The position numbers were made by a program, and so were the translations under genes. Under the pieces are notes generated by a model, which searched no databases, had not been told where the DNA came from, and saw nothing but the letters and a program-made list of their open reading frames with translations. Shown in pieces: positions 53,982 through 64,000 of a stretch of 64,000 nucleotides of DNA; within the stretch, counting starts at the first letter, position 1, and every line of letters starts with the position of its first letter. This DNA is from Pleurostoma richardsiae (taxonomy: Eukaryota > Ascomycota > Sordariomycetes > Calosphaeriales > Pleurostomataceae), in the NCBI GenBank assembly GCA_030052745.1, contig JANBVO010000052.1:62001-126000 (forward strand), in the 5' to 3' direction.

Positions 53982-56900
53982 ATGGGACCGCCACGATGCG
54001 ACACGACCGCCGTCGAAGATCTCGGATCCCGAGTTGCACAACTACAACTCGAGGTTGATACCCTAATCTCTGCAGCGGCCAGCAGCGAGCGGGTCGCACG
54101 GTCCGCCTGCGACGATGAAGTACCAGCTCTTCGGGATCAGATCAGCAGGAACGAGGAGGAAATCCAACGGCTTCAGCAGGAGAACGAGGCGGCAGAGAAC
54201 AAGATTGTCGAACTGCAGAACATCTACGAGGCCGCCAGGGCCCAGAACCGTAAAGTGTTGACCCTGTTCGGGCGCGCTCGGAAGACTCCTGTATGTTGTG
54301 AGCCCGCCTCGATCGTCTCAGCCATTGAGAGGATAATTTGTTCATCTCAGTATATGTACTGTATACAATAGAGCCTATCGGGCACGTCACGCGAACAGAC
54401 GCCAACGAACGACGTGCGGGACGGCGCGGAAACGGAAGCCGCCACGTCTCGGCAGCACCACGGCACCGAACACGACCGGCCTCGCGATTCGGCCTATGGA
54501 ACGGATCCGTCGCCGCCAGCCGTTGAACAAGAAATCCGGCGGTCGGCGCGACAGCGCAGGCCACCTCAGCATCTGACTTCCGGACCGTTGCCGACGCGGT
54601 CACACCCGCTAAGACGTTCTAGGTCGAAAGAGGTGGTCCCAACCAGCCCGTGTCTGCCCGCCACTAAAAAAGTGAGTCGCCGTGCAGCCAGCGATCGTGT
54701 CTTCTGTTAATGGGCCTGCCTCAACAGAGAAAGCGAGATACGGGGCGACATGCGCGTCCGCAGGATGCCGGCACTCGAGCGTCTGTCACGCACGACAACA
54801 AAATAGGCAACATAGACGAGGATGGAAAGCGGAGACGGAAGACATCGCGGACAAGGACTATCGAGTTTGACGAAGTTTTCCAAGGCGGCCGGGCGAAATA
54901 TAAGCACAAGATTATCGAGCATCCAGAGAGCAGCGGACAGTGGTTCATTCTCCGGTGCGACAGTCACAGCACCCACTTCGGCTACAATGCTGTCACTTCA
55001 GCCGGCAGGCATCTCAGTCACAAGGAGCACGGCAGCCTCCTCCAGGGCAAGGACATTGCTGTCCAAGAGCTGGGCGTGCGTGTGCTTGGCTGCGATGCAG
55101 CCAAGGCGAAGCAGAATAATGATGTCTTCGAGGTCGCCATCAGAGACGGGTACAAAGTTCTCAAAGGGGATGACGCCAGAGACTCCCGGCGCTCGCACAC
55201 ACAAACAACGCCAATGACCACGCGTGGACGGGGAGCGCGGGTGCGCAGCTTCGCGGACGAGGAGCAGCCCAAGCCATTCGACGGCGTCACCGACCCTGTG
55301 GTCGGCGAGCTGTACCTCGGGTACTGGCGCTCGCGCAGCCGCTCAAGCTCGTCAGGTTGGTACGCCGTCGTGCTGCTCCCGCTTGGCGACTTCGAAGCAG
55401 TAGGGATATCGGGATCCATTTCCGAGACACGTCTTGCGAAAGGCCATATCCCCATTTGTTACATCTCTGACAAGAAAACTCGAACCATCCTGGGCTGGGC
55501 AGAGCGCTTTGAAGACGGTGGACCCGACGTCGCCAAGCGAAAGTTCCCTGTCATGTACTTCGATGATGACCAGGCGATACCATCCGACGGGCTCCTTCCG
55601 ATGCCGTCTCCGGACTCCTTGGCCTGGCTGCCTGCAGACCAGCTCCGGCCCTTTGGCCAGTACGGGCCAGAAGACCTGCCCGCCCGCGGGTACGACGCCA
55701 CCCTGAGCTTCCTCGAGATGCGGGCTGCCGCGAGAGTTGCGAGTCAACAGCGAGAAGAAGTTCCGACAGCAGCAGCAAGCGGGGCGCACCTGTCAGAGGC
55801 ATCAGTGCCTCGCGGAACGAGCCATGGCCTCGGAATCGTCGATCACGAAGCACGCCCACAACCGAAAGCCTCGGCGGGACCCTGTATCCCGAAGGAAGCA
55901 CCTGCTAGAATCATCACCGGTGTCTCTGAATTTCCCGGTGGCGACGCTGATTCGTGCGGTGGTCCTGATACTGACCTTGACCCAGAGAGCGATGGTGACG
56001 AGGATGATGTGGCCATGTCGGAAAGCCGAACATCACAGCGGGAACCTGAGCACGATGATTCGAGTTTTCAGGGAAGAGACAAAGAGAGAGGAAGCCGTAC
56101 AAGTCCCGATGCTGGAGAGGAGAGCACTCGACACAACGAGAATACGGAGATGAATCTCAATCTCGGGCGAGAGTTACCTCCAACGCCGGTTCTGACGTCT
56201 GGCGAGACCCCGTCGCCTGGTGGATATGTCCAGCCCTGGGATGCATCGAAGCTGCCGGGACGACCGGCCCAGGAGGAGCCGGACGTCCAGGACGCGATCT
56301 TTTCTACGACGTGGTCTGGTCCAGAGTCCTTGTTTGGTCTAGTGCAGGATGCTTTGGCTGCTGCTAACGCGTTGTCAACTACTGATGCCGTATCGGCCAT
56401 GAAGATTTGGCGCTCGCTGTCGGGTGCGGAGCCATCGGACCGAACAAACGCTCAGGATGGCTCTCCGACACGTGCCAGCGCATCAGCTATGCCTGGCGAG
56501 AAGTCCTCAGCCGGATCGAGGCCGCAAAATGACCCGGCCCTTCATTGGACACCAGCGTCCCCGCGAGCTTCTACGGCAGGATCTCATCCTGTTGTGACGG
56601 GTCCTATGCAACAGACAGCTGATGCTGCAGTCTCGCTATGTTCTGTCCCAGATCCCATATGCCACCACGGCTCCGAGGGCTTTGCTGCCTGCGTCACAAG
56701 CCATTTCCCCCGCAACACTGCCGCGTCCGCAACAGCGGACGGCTGGGAAGGCGCGGCCGGCGCTGCCAAAGCCCTAAACAATACTCTGATTCGGGATCCC
56801 GCGATTTCTCTAATCATGAACCCCGACCGAGGTGCAGATGGAAACGCGTCTTTTATTCCCCCTGCTACCCTTTTCCCAGGAAAAGCGAGCTTTCCCGACA

Positions 56901-57300
56901 GGAGATTGCCGTTACCCAGGACCACGGGCGACCCGGCAGCGCTGAGACTACAGCCCGCCTTCCAATATACCGTCCCGAGCGCTCCGTCGTTCCCAGTTAG
57001 CCGCTCCCTGGCACCCTTGAGTTCTGTAGATCAAGGCCATCGTTTGCGAAACCTCAAAAGCGAGGAACTAGAGCAACTCGAAGCTGAATTTCAGCGCAAT
57101 CCACAGCCCGACATGCAGGTGAGAAAGGATCTGGCAACGGCATTCCAGTTGGACGTTGGTAGGGTCAGCGTACGCGCACCTTTATCCATTGTCATGCCAC
57201 GCACTTTCTAATCCTGTCGCAGAGATGGTTTCAAAATCGGCGGTCCAGGGCCGCAGTAGAGCGGAGGAACGCAACAGTCAATTCTAAGATCCAGGGCTAG
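53982..57300 (+). CDS. Large homeodomain protein with coiled coil and fungal Cys/His module (4 exons)
   Basis: Exons 53982-54290, 54372-54671, 54728-57169 and 57223-57300 join in frame to 1042 residues. Exon 1 is a coiled coil (VAQLQLEVDTLISAAASSER, IQRLQQENEAAENKIVELQN). Around 274-305 a fungal module reads QWFILRCDSHSTHFGYN, AGRHLSHKEHG, with Cys/His spacing that could bind zinc; a companion segment follows at about 380-480 (GELYLGYWRSRS, WYAVVLLPLG, IPICYISDKKTRTILGWAERF). A long disordered acidic and Pro-rich stretch leads to the homeodomain (about 974-1033): SEELEQLEAEFQRNPQPD, LATAFQLDVGRVS, and after the last intron RWFQNRRSRAAVERR. The final intron (GTACGC...CTAAT...CGCAG) is needed to make the recognition helix. 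Probably a nuclear DNA-binding protein. Confidence 0.86.
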
Positions 57301-57445
57301 CGCGGCTTCAGGGGCTTCTATGACGGGCACGATGTGCAGAGTCAATCCAGATTCCCCCGCGTCTCTGACCATCGATGCGTCTCGTTGAGAGCGAAAATCT
57401 CAGCGTGAAGTGTGTATAGTCCGATTGTAAACACCAAAACAATAA

Positions 57446-58190
57446 CTAACGGCCAAGCACGGTACCACCTGTTTCCTCAAGATCGCTTCGCCAGGTCATC
57501 GATCTAGGAATACCGGCCACAGGCGCTATGTCCTGCACTCTCCCAAGATGGATGCGAGCGAGAACCCTGTCGTTCAGATCCTCCTTCAGCTTCGACAAGC
57601 CTCTCGCATCGCATCGAGTGTCACGCTGACGAATGTCCTGGAGCGCACAGCCCACTTTGTTCTCCACAATCGGTGTAAAAAGCTCCATCGCCCTCAATTC
57701 AGGTTGCATCTTGCACGGGAGCCCGGACGACTCGAAACAAGGCATTTCGTCCTCTGGTTGCTGGGTTGCGAGCCTGTTTTCGAGGTGCATCTAATTGGGC
57801 GCGATTGTAGAAGCTCCATTGCCCACGCTACAAACGTCTCGATGTTGCAAGATAGAGCACAAGGTCCGGAGCGCGTTTTTTTTAGTGGCTGGATAGAACC
57901 TGCGTGACTCACCGATCGCCGTATCGCAGGATTCCCTCAGCCAATCGTCAGTGCGTGAATGCCGGACAGAGTCGGTGTCTACACCAACAGAGGTACTTTC
58001 CATAGCAGGCTCGCGTCTAGCGAGAAGTTCCGCTGCTGCCTGAGGTGTTGTCTGAATCGCCGCGATGGAAAGACGGTATCTATAAGTACCTGTCCTCACG
58101 ACCCTCCTTCAGACCGAGCGAGCTCCAGCTATTGAGCAAGTTCTCGCAGAGCCCTCTCGACAGCCGCGAGGCGCTCAGTAACAAACAAAA
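57446..58190 (-). pseudogene. Possible decayed coiled-coil gene
   Basis: On the minus strand, coding-like pieces follow one another in different frames: VTERLAAVERALRELAQ near 58170, TDDWLRESCDTAIGESRRFY around 57930, and ATQQPEDEMPCF through RCDARGLSKLKEDLNDRVLA near 57580. They could be exons of an unmodelled gene, but I found no convincing splice sites and one stop interrupts the first piece. Not assignable to a family. Confidence 0.3.
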
Positions 58191-58355
58191 TACTTTCGCA
58201 CACATCACGTGCCCTCATATCGCACGAGGTTGTACAGCCAAACCAGCTGCCACTCTACCCCGCATTTAGGCATCGAACTCCGCCCTGGACTTCGCAGGAT
58301 CTCTCTTCTCCCACACTGCAAGTCACCCTACGCAAACTATCCACCCCTGCGCGAA

Positions 58356-59861
58356 ATGCTTCCCTTACTCAACAGAACAACTGCTGCAGTCCTCTCGAAC
58401 GACGGAAGCGCTGTCCTGAAAGTCTTGCAGGAGGGTCTAAAGCACGATGACCGCTATGTTGGCGTGGCCTTCTGTCTGGCTGTTGCTCACGGTCATTATG
58501 AGAGCTATAAAGCAATCATATGCTTTATTCTCCCGGACTTGGAGAGGTACTATGACCATGTGAAACGTGGCCTTATGGCAGCCATCGAGCAAGGCCATGA
58601 CAACACGTCTATGGATCTTGTCAGCCGACTTCTCGACATGCCTGCCGGGCTAACACGTGACAACGTTCTCCATTTCGCCCTTAGATCGGCCGCTCTTCGA
58701 GGAAACACTACTATGGCGAGAAAAATTCTTGATGGACATCCTCAGATTAATTTAACGTCCTTGCGTGTACCTCTCGAGATTGCTGCTCAAGCTGCACCTA
58801 CTATTCTCGCCCTTCTCCTAGAAGCCGTAGAGAGCCCAAAGGACGACGAAGCCATCAGCATCGCTACCATACTCAGAGTTCACAAAGATGATCCGAGCGT
58901 TGAGAAACAGCTCTGTATAGAGCGTGTACGCATCCTCGAAAATGCGCTTCAGGTGGCTATACGGTCAAGGCAGGATGAGTCAACCTTGCTCATTCTAATC
59001 AGATGCTTTCGATACTGGAATGATCAAAGTGTCTCGGAAAAGATTCTGGGCAATATTGACCCAGAGATTTTGCGAGGACTCTCTCGCTCCGAAACGTTGG
59101 CACTTCTTTCCTCGTCCGCACTTCCGCCGTCGTTTCGAAAGACTATGGGATCACGCCTTCGTGACGAGTTTACGGAAGACACGATTCTCAGCGTTGGACC
59201 CGAAGAAATCCACGCTCATCGCGACGTGCTGTGTCGATGGTCGCCATATTTTGCAGCAGCATTTGTGGGTAGCTGGGCTGAACGCCCAGATGGTGAACAA
59301 TCATGTCGGGTCTGTTTTGATGGCGAGAGCATATCACCAGCCGCCTTGAGGGCAGTCGTAGCTTTTACGTATTGCGGCAGCTACAACGGAGTCTCTTGTC
59401 TTGAGCAAGAAGGTCGAGACATATACCTCACAGCAGATTACCTGCTTATCGACGATCTCAGATTTCAACTCATGTCTCGGTCTTCACGCCTTGAGCTCCT
59501 ACGTCTCCTACGGTCGCCAAGCCAGCACCATATTCCAGATGTCCTTCGAGAAGGCATATCGGTTCATTTGCGACGGCAGCGAGAAGATGCGGTATTATCG
59601 ACACCAAACGGAGAATTGGTGAGATGCCATAAAGACGTGTTAGAATTCTGGTCACCACTCCTTAGGACACAGATACAGGGGCTCCTTAGATGGAAAACGT
59701 TTCGATTGCAAGTCGACTCCACAATACCGTTGTCTGTATTGCAAGAGATAGTAGCGTTTCTCTACACTGGGATTCGGAGTCCAGACTCCTTTGGCTCTCA
59801 CAAGAAGTGCTTGAATATAGCTGATTGTCTCGCTGGTTGTAGGAATAAGAGGATTGGCTGA
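58356..59861 (+). CDS. Protein with helical repeats and two BTB domains
   Basis: Single exon of 501 residues from ATG 58356. Residues 1-250 form ankyrin-like helical pairs: GVAFCLAVAHGHYESYKAII, LMAAIEQGHDNTSMDLVSRL, LRSAALRGNTTMARKILDGH. A first BTB lies at about 268-365: FTEDTILSVGPEEIHAHRDV, LCRWSPYFAAAF, LRAVVAFTYCGSY. A second, more divergent one begins near 410: QREDAVLSTPNGELVRCHKD, VLEFWSPLLRTQIQ, LQEIVAFLYTGIRSP. Two BTB domains in one chain suggest an internal dimer or a duplicated cullin-3 adaptor. The plan resembles the gene at 26222. The frame is open upstream to 58209 without an ATG. Confidence 0.83.
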   Translation: MLPLLNRTTAAVLSNDGSAVLKVLQEGLKHDDRYVGVAFCLAVAHGHYESYKAIICFILPDLERYYDHVKRGLMAAIEQGHDNTSMDLVSRLLDMPAGLTRDNVLHFALRSAALRGNTTMARKILDGHPQINLTSLRVPLEIAAQAAPTILALLLEAVESPKDDEAISIATILRVHKDDPSVEKQLCIERVRILENALQVAIRSRQDESTLLILIRCFRYWNDQSVSEKILGNIDPEILRGLSRSETLALLSSSALPPSFRKTMGSRLRDEFTEDTILSVGPEEIHAHRDVLCRWSPYFAAAFVGSWAERPDGEQSCRVCFDGESISPAALRAVVAFTYCGSYNGVSCLEQEGRDIYLTADYLLIDDLRFQLMSRSSRLELLRLLRSPSQHHIPDVLREGISVHLRRQREDAVLSTPNGELVRCHKDVLEFWSPLLRTQIQGLLRWKTFRLQVDSTIPLSVLQEIVAFLYTGIRSPDSFGSHKKCLNIADCLAGCRNKRIG

Positions 59862-60338
59862 AGCCGGGAGCACATCAGCTAGAATGTCAAATACATATGC
59901 CACCTCTCACCATACAGTACCTTCTTCTCTAAGAGGGTGTTTCTAGTGTATGTAAAGTTCCACGAGATATCGACACCGCCTTCGCCTAATCCCGTAGCCA
60001 CAGGCAAGCCTCAAGGCATCGTGCCGGCCATGCCCAAGGCTGCCTGGAGTGCAGTAATGTTGGCAGTCCCAGGGACGTCGATTTCCTCCGTTGCTGTCGG
60101 CAGTGAAACGTAGCGGCGGGTTTCGGCTTTCTCTGCCGCTTTCAGAGATGAACGCCGATTTTAGCTGGTCTGAGATCCTTTTTTGGCCGACTTCTCTGGA
60201 ATACCTCCGGGTCACCGACTAGATTACTCGTTTCTCAGTCGGCTGCAGTTTTCTCTACTCTGGAGGCCTGCTGATTCCACATCCGTCCCTGTACGAGAAC
60301 AATCTTTGCAGGACCATTCTGACAAGCGGACACTTGCC
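59862..60338. other. Intergenic
   Basis: Promoter and leader of the next gene; nothing else recognised. Confidence 0.5.
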
Positions 60339-61127
60339 ATGGAGGATGAAACACCACGGATCCCTCGCAGCCCAAATACTGGTCGCGAAAGGTCCACTTC
60401 GCCGAAATGGGATGGCGATCGACACCCGCCTGAATACTACAGGAACCGGATTGCCAAGGCAGCGGCTGAGAGCGGAAGACGATCTCATCTCACACGAGCG
60501 CAACGAGCAACGGAAGATGGCGCCCGTCTTCGCCGGAGCCTGAATTTGGACCCTACCCAGAAGCTTCTACTGCAGCCCTCCCCGCCGAGCTACATGAGTC
60601 GGGCAGAGTGCAGTGCGTCTCTCTGCACCAAGAAGAATCGCAGACGGAGAGTTCCTCGCACTATTACCGACCAGTACCGGGTTTTCTTGGACGGCAGCGT
60701 CTTCCGCGAGTATTATCACGTGTCGTGTCTGGAGAACGTGCTGGACTTGGCAAGCCTTGCTCCAGCACAGCTCGATCTCGACGACAAGGCCTATCGATGG
60801 AACCATCAGTCGAGGTGGAAGTGGAGCTTTATGCTTCAGAAGTGGGTCGAACACAAGGGCTGTATCGATCTGGACAGGATCGCTGCCCATTTCAGGGAGC
60901 TGGATGCCTACGACGAGGCACACACCGAGATGTCTGCCAAACATATCAAGTGGCAACTTGCGCATACGAGCTGCAGAACCGATCGGGGTTCTTGTAACTG
61001 TCCTCCGGAACCGACAGGATGGCCCAAACGTCCGGTTCTCCAAGACTACATCACTGACGAAGCTCGAAGGTGTCGCCTCTCCGACATCATCGAACATCCA
61101 TACTGTGACCGACGGATTGAAGCATGA
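60339..61127 (+). CDS. Basic protein with putative zinc-binding domain
   Basis: Single exon, 262 residues, first in-frame ATG at 60339. The N-terminal 85 residues are Arg-, Ser- and Pro-rich. Then SRAECSASLCTKKNRRRR, ITDQYRVFLDGSVFREYYHV and SCLENVLDL form a C-x4-C ... H-x2-C arrangement like the treble-clef zinc fingers of PARP-type or LIM-like domains. A Trp-rich part follows (AYRWNHQSRWKWSFMLQKWV), then a Cys cluster CRTDRGSCNCPPEP. I cannot name the family. Nuclear location is plausible from its basic start. Confidence 0.6.
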   Translation: MEDETPRIPRSPNTGRERSTSPKWDGDRHPPEYYRNRIAKAAAESGRRSHLTRAQRATEDGARLRRSLNLDPTQKLLLQPSPPSYMSRAECSASLCTKKNRRRRVPRTITDQYRVFLDGSVFREYYHVSCLENVLDLASLAPAQLDLDDKAYRWNHQSRWKWSFMLQKWVEHKGCIDLDRIAAHFRELDAYDEAHTEMSAKHIKWQLAHTSCRTDRGSCNCPPEPTGWPKRPVLQDYITDEARRCRLSDIIEHPYCDRRIEA

Positions 61128-61835
61128 TTTGCGACATCAAACCGTCGACCTGCCGGCCCCACTTCATCCAACTCTTTCGACCTCTTCAGAATCGGATTAC
61201 TCTTCCCTTTCTCCCAAGAAGTGGAACAGCCATGCTATGACACGAGGTGCGATGTGTGCGAGCTTATTTCGGGACAAGAACTTCGTAGTCATCGCGGTCC
61301 CCGAAGTCTATGGCAAGCTTCTGGCGTGAGTGGTGGTGCTATCGTATGACCCTCTCCAGGGTGCGGAGCCGGTCTTGGATCTGGAAATGCTCTGAGAATA
61401 CGGAGTGTACAAATCGCATGTATCATTAAGACCGAGTTTGCCCATCAAACACTTCACTTCGCCGCCAGAACTTATAGTCTTACCTCTGATCCACAGGCAT
61501 CCGATGCCGAGAGCCCGAGACCACTTAGCCCGCACGGTGCGCAGCGATTCCCAGTTCGATGTCACTGCTTCTTCCTGCCGCGAGATCGTCGATCATGCGT
61601 AGCGCCCTCCGGCGCTGTTTCCGTCCGCAATCATTGAAGGAGGCATTTCCGCTCTTCGCCGCGGCTGTTCGCTCATCGCCGCTCGCCCACAGCGCTTCCG
61701 CGCCCATTTGAGCTTCGTAGTTGCCGTAACTTCCAGTGTGTCGCCGTGCAGGACCTTCGACACCACGACCGCGGCGCGAAATTCATGCTCGGCTGCAGAC
61801 GGCCGCCTCTCCTTTATGGCCACGTCCCTACCAGT
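61128..61835. other. Intergenic
   Basis: 700 bp between convergent genes. Frames overlapping here are shadows of the neighbours; nothing else seen. Confidence 0.5.
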
Positions 61836-64000
61836 TTAATGTTGTGCGAAATTCCTTTCGGCCCGCCGCCGAACCTGCTCCGCCTCCACGTTGATCCCGT
61901 GGAGCAGGACCTCCCATTCATTCATGTCCTCGCTCACCCCTTCTCTCCGCACCGCGACCTCTCCGACCAGCCGCCCAAGCAGCAGCAGCGCCTGAGTCGA
62001 GTCGCCGGACCTGTCGTACACCAGCGCCGCCTTTTCTTCCAGGAGGATGAACTCGACCAGGCGCTGGGCCCGTGCTTCGTCATCTCGCAGCAAGGCGAGC
62101 AGCTCGTCGGCAATCTTAACTGCCTGTTCCCTGTCTGCGAACACCACGACGGCAAATGTTGTCAGTCGGCTCTGCATCGTATCCGGGTGTAGGTTGCCGA
62201 GCCTGGTGCTTTGCGCTCCGAGGATGTCCAAGAAGCGCTCTACGAGTTCGTCCCTCTCGTCCTCGAAGCCCCTGCCTAGCTGCGCGAGGTAGAGTCCCTG
62301 CCGCGCGGACAGAGCTAGAGGATGTTGCGGACCGAGTTCGAGAGACTCGCACGCCCTGTCGACTACATATCTGTACTCCTCTTCGGCTCGACTGAGGGAC
62401 TCGGTGTTGGTGTCCCTGCGTAACGTGTTGGCGAGATTGAGGGCGGCCTGAAGCGTGGAGACGTGGCTGTCGCCCAGTGGTTCCAACTGCTTTCGGGTCT
62501 CCAAGATAGTCTCCTGCACCCATACCACCAGCTCTCGCCTTGCAGATCGCTTTGTTGCCTCAAGAGTTGCCCATAGCTCCAACGTAGATAGGACATCTGG
62601 GTGAATGATGACGTCCTCCGACTTGTATCTGTCAATGTCATCAAATGGAATCCGGGGCTGCAGTGGTTCCTTCTGTTTGCCTAATGCATCTTCTGTGTCA
62701 TGCGTTGCAAAGCGTAGCACCGCCGCTAAAATGGTAAGTACCGGTTTCTCGACCTCCGTGCAGCCGAGCAGAGTGTCTTCACCTTCCGAGTCTGTCGACA
62801 CGGCTGGAATCCCACGTAGATCTCGTTCCTGTGTCAAGGCCTTCACCAGGGCGCTCTCTGAACGTGAGAGACGGCCGATGAGGAACTCGGCAAACGCTAT
62901 TTCGGCAAGACATCGTATTGTCCACGGATGATCTGCACCCCACATCCCGGTCGCCGTGGCGTAGGCATCCGTCAGCTGCCTGTGGCCGTCCTGATAGTTC
63001 CCAACCCACAGGTTTATCGAAGCCATCTGGATTGTGTACCGTACTGTCTGCTGGTTCTGGTCTCCTAGCAGTTGTCTCGCCCGCGACAAAAGAGTTTGGC
63101 CCGTCCCTAGCGCTTCTAATGGCCTCCCCTGAAGTCTGTATATGGACGCCACGACGTTGATGAGCTCAAGGCCTATAGGATGCTCCCTTCCGAACCGCCT
63201 CGTCAGAAGCTCGATCGTGTCCAAGCACAGAGCTTTAGCCTCGGACAGACGACCGCTGAGCATGAGCATCGATGACTTGACGTACCGTGTCTCCAGTGAG
63301 AGCAGGTGGGACGTCCCGAGGTGCTGCTCCATGGAGGTCAGCGCAGGATCGATTTGCTTCAGGCCGTCTCGGTATAATCCTCGCAACATCAAGACCTTGG
63401 CCTTGCTGAGAGAGATAGAAAACTGTGTGCTAAGCGCCGCGTTTGCAGAAAGGGCTGGTGTAGTTGCTGCCGGGTCTTGGGCGTCCGGTTCCTCTTGTGC
63501 GGCCTGGGTTTCAATAAGACTCCTCAAGGGATCCAGGCCCGTCTCTGCTTCTTCAATCAGAACGAGCGCCCGGGTGAACCTGCCCCTGTATGCGTCGACC
63601 AGCCCTAAGAGCCTGCTGGTTCCAATAGCGGTCTGGACTGTTCGGGGATCGAGATTCGAATAGGATCCGTCCATGATCCGCTGCCACGCTGCGCCAAATT
63701 CGCGATGCTGCTTGCGGAGCTGCTGCTGTGCTATTCCGAACATCCCCTGCCTTGTAAGGGCGACGGACAGCTGGAGTTCGAGCTCGCCTCGGAGGATGAC
63801 AAAATTTTCACGGAGATGTCGTGCCTCCGGCGGCCATGCAGTCCCTCGATGCACTTCCTCCGCGTCACTCGAGTGACCGGACGTTGTGGGCTCGCCTTCT
63901 AGAGGTGAACTAGCCTTAGCGATGTCCCTGCTCTGCTCGCTCTTCCCGGCGCGAAATTGCCTTTCAAGGCGCATGATGTTCTCTTCGCACTCGGTCTTCA
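61836..64000 (-). CDS. TPR-rich protein, 5' end beyond window
   Basis: At least 720 residues are visible; the frame is open to the right edge, with an in-frame ATG at 63974 that may or may not be the start. Helical TPR-type units are visible: LSTQFSISLSKAKVLMLRGL, YRDGLKQIDPALTSMEQHLG, GRLSEAKALCLDTIELLTRR, GRPLEALGTGQTLLSRARQ and ALVKALTQERDL, several followed by (T/E)HP. The second half alternates similar helices (EARAQRLVEFILLEEKAALV). In fungi such arrays often form the C-terminal part of NLR-like proteins, so an N-terminal effector and NTPase may lie outside; none is seen here. The C-terminal 350 residues are duplicated at 22041-23126. Confidence 0.75.
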   Translation of the reverse strand, partial: KTECEENIMRLERQFRAGKSEQSRDIAKASSPLEGEPTTSGHSSDAEEVHRGTAWPPEARHLRENFVILRGELELQLSVALTRQGMFGIAQQQLRKQHREFGAAWQRIMDGSYSNLDPRTVQTAIGTSRLLGLVDAYRGRFTRALVLIEEAETGLDPLRSLIETQAAQEEPDAQDPAATTPALSANAALSTQFSISLSKAKVLMLRGLYRDGLKQIDPALTSMEQHLGTSHLLSLETRYVKSSMLMLSGRLSEAKALCLDTIELLTRRFGREHPIGLELINVVASIYRLQGRPLEALGTGQTLLSRARQLLGDQNQQTVRYTIQMASINLWVGNYQDGHRQLTDAYATATGMWGADHPWTIRCLAEIAFAEFLIGRLSRSESALVKALTQERDLRGIPAVSTDSEGEDTLLGCTEVEKPVLTILAAVLRFATHDTEDALGKQKEPLQPRIPFDDIDRYKSEDVIIHPDVLSTLELWATLEATKRSARRELVVWVQETILETRKQLEPLGDSHVSTLQAALNLANTLRRDTNTESLSRAEEEYRYVVDRACESLELGPQHPLALSARQGLYLAQLGRGFEDERDELVERFLDILGAQSTRLGNLHPDTMQSRLTTFAVVVFADREQAVKIADELLALLRDDEARAQRLVEFILLEEKAALVYDRSGDSTQALLLLGRLVGEVAVRREGVSEDMNEWEVLLHGINVEAEQVRRRAERNFAQH

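Noticed and set aside
60613-61329. Second long plus frame overlapping the gene at 60339
   Set aside because: It is a +1 shadow with Arg/Ser/Thr-rich sequence; the Cys/His arrangement exists only in the other frame.
1-64000. Retroelement, Polinton or other virus-derived element
   Set aside because: I saw no reverse transcriptase, integrase, capsid or terminal repeat signature in any frame.

Overview
This window looks like an accessory-rich stretch of a filamentous ascomycete chromosome (Pezizomycotina, probably a Sordariomycete; the class is an inference). The evidence is short GT..AG introns of about 50-110 bp with CTNAC-like branch sites, two Zn(II)2Cys6 regulators, a 2EXR-type protein, a fungal Scm3, a Pho80-type cyclin, an Hsp70-like ATPase and several BTB proteins. 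There is no prokaryotic feature, and I found no tRNA, rRNA, CRISPR array or recognisable reverse transcriptase, integrase or transposase. Exon coordinates are my own reading of splice signals and conserved motifs. Many open frames end in introns, so the longest open frame is often not the protein.

Layout. 0-13 kb: SKP1 (with an in-phase intron), a degenerate PD-(D/E)XK-like protein, a zinc-finger/ankyrin gene, a family 92-like glycosyltransferase, a protease-like fragment, a BTB gene and a five-exon Hsp70-like gene. 13-28 kb: a C2H2 protein, an F-box protein, a decayed fungal gene, a small unknown, two related TPR (kinesin-light-chain-like) genes flanking a RING-finger gene, a third TPR gene, an unknown and a second BTB gene. 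28-40 kb: a VWA-domain protein, the centromere chaperone SCM3, a 2EXR protein, a broken copy of the APC/C subunit CDC16, a methyltransferase with a frame break, a Pcl5-like cyclin and a small conserved protein. 41-64 kb: a CENP-B-type DNA-binding protein, a CCCH zinc-finger protein with an NYN-like domain, a divergent pair of Zn2Cys6 genes, a large homeodomain protein, a gene with two BTB domains, a small zinc-binding candidate, and a TPR gene that runs off the right edge.

Two themes stand out. First, ubiquitin-ligase parts are unusually dense: SKP1, F-box, RING, four BTB domains in three genes, and a CDC16 relic. Second, TPR and ankyrin repeat genes are duplicated and decaying, including a 5'-truncated copy at 22-23 kb of the gene at 61.8-64 kb. 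Both fit a region of fast gene birth and death, although whether the genes work together is unproven. The most unusual protein is the 1042-residue product at 54-57.3 kb, which joins an N-terminal coiled coil, a fungal Cys/His module and a C-terminal homeodomain completed only by splicing a short last exon.
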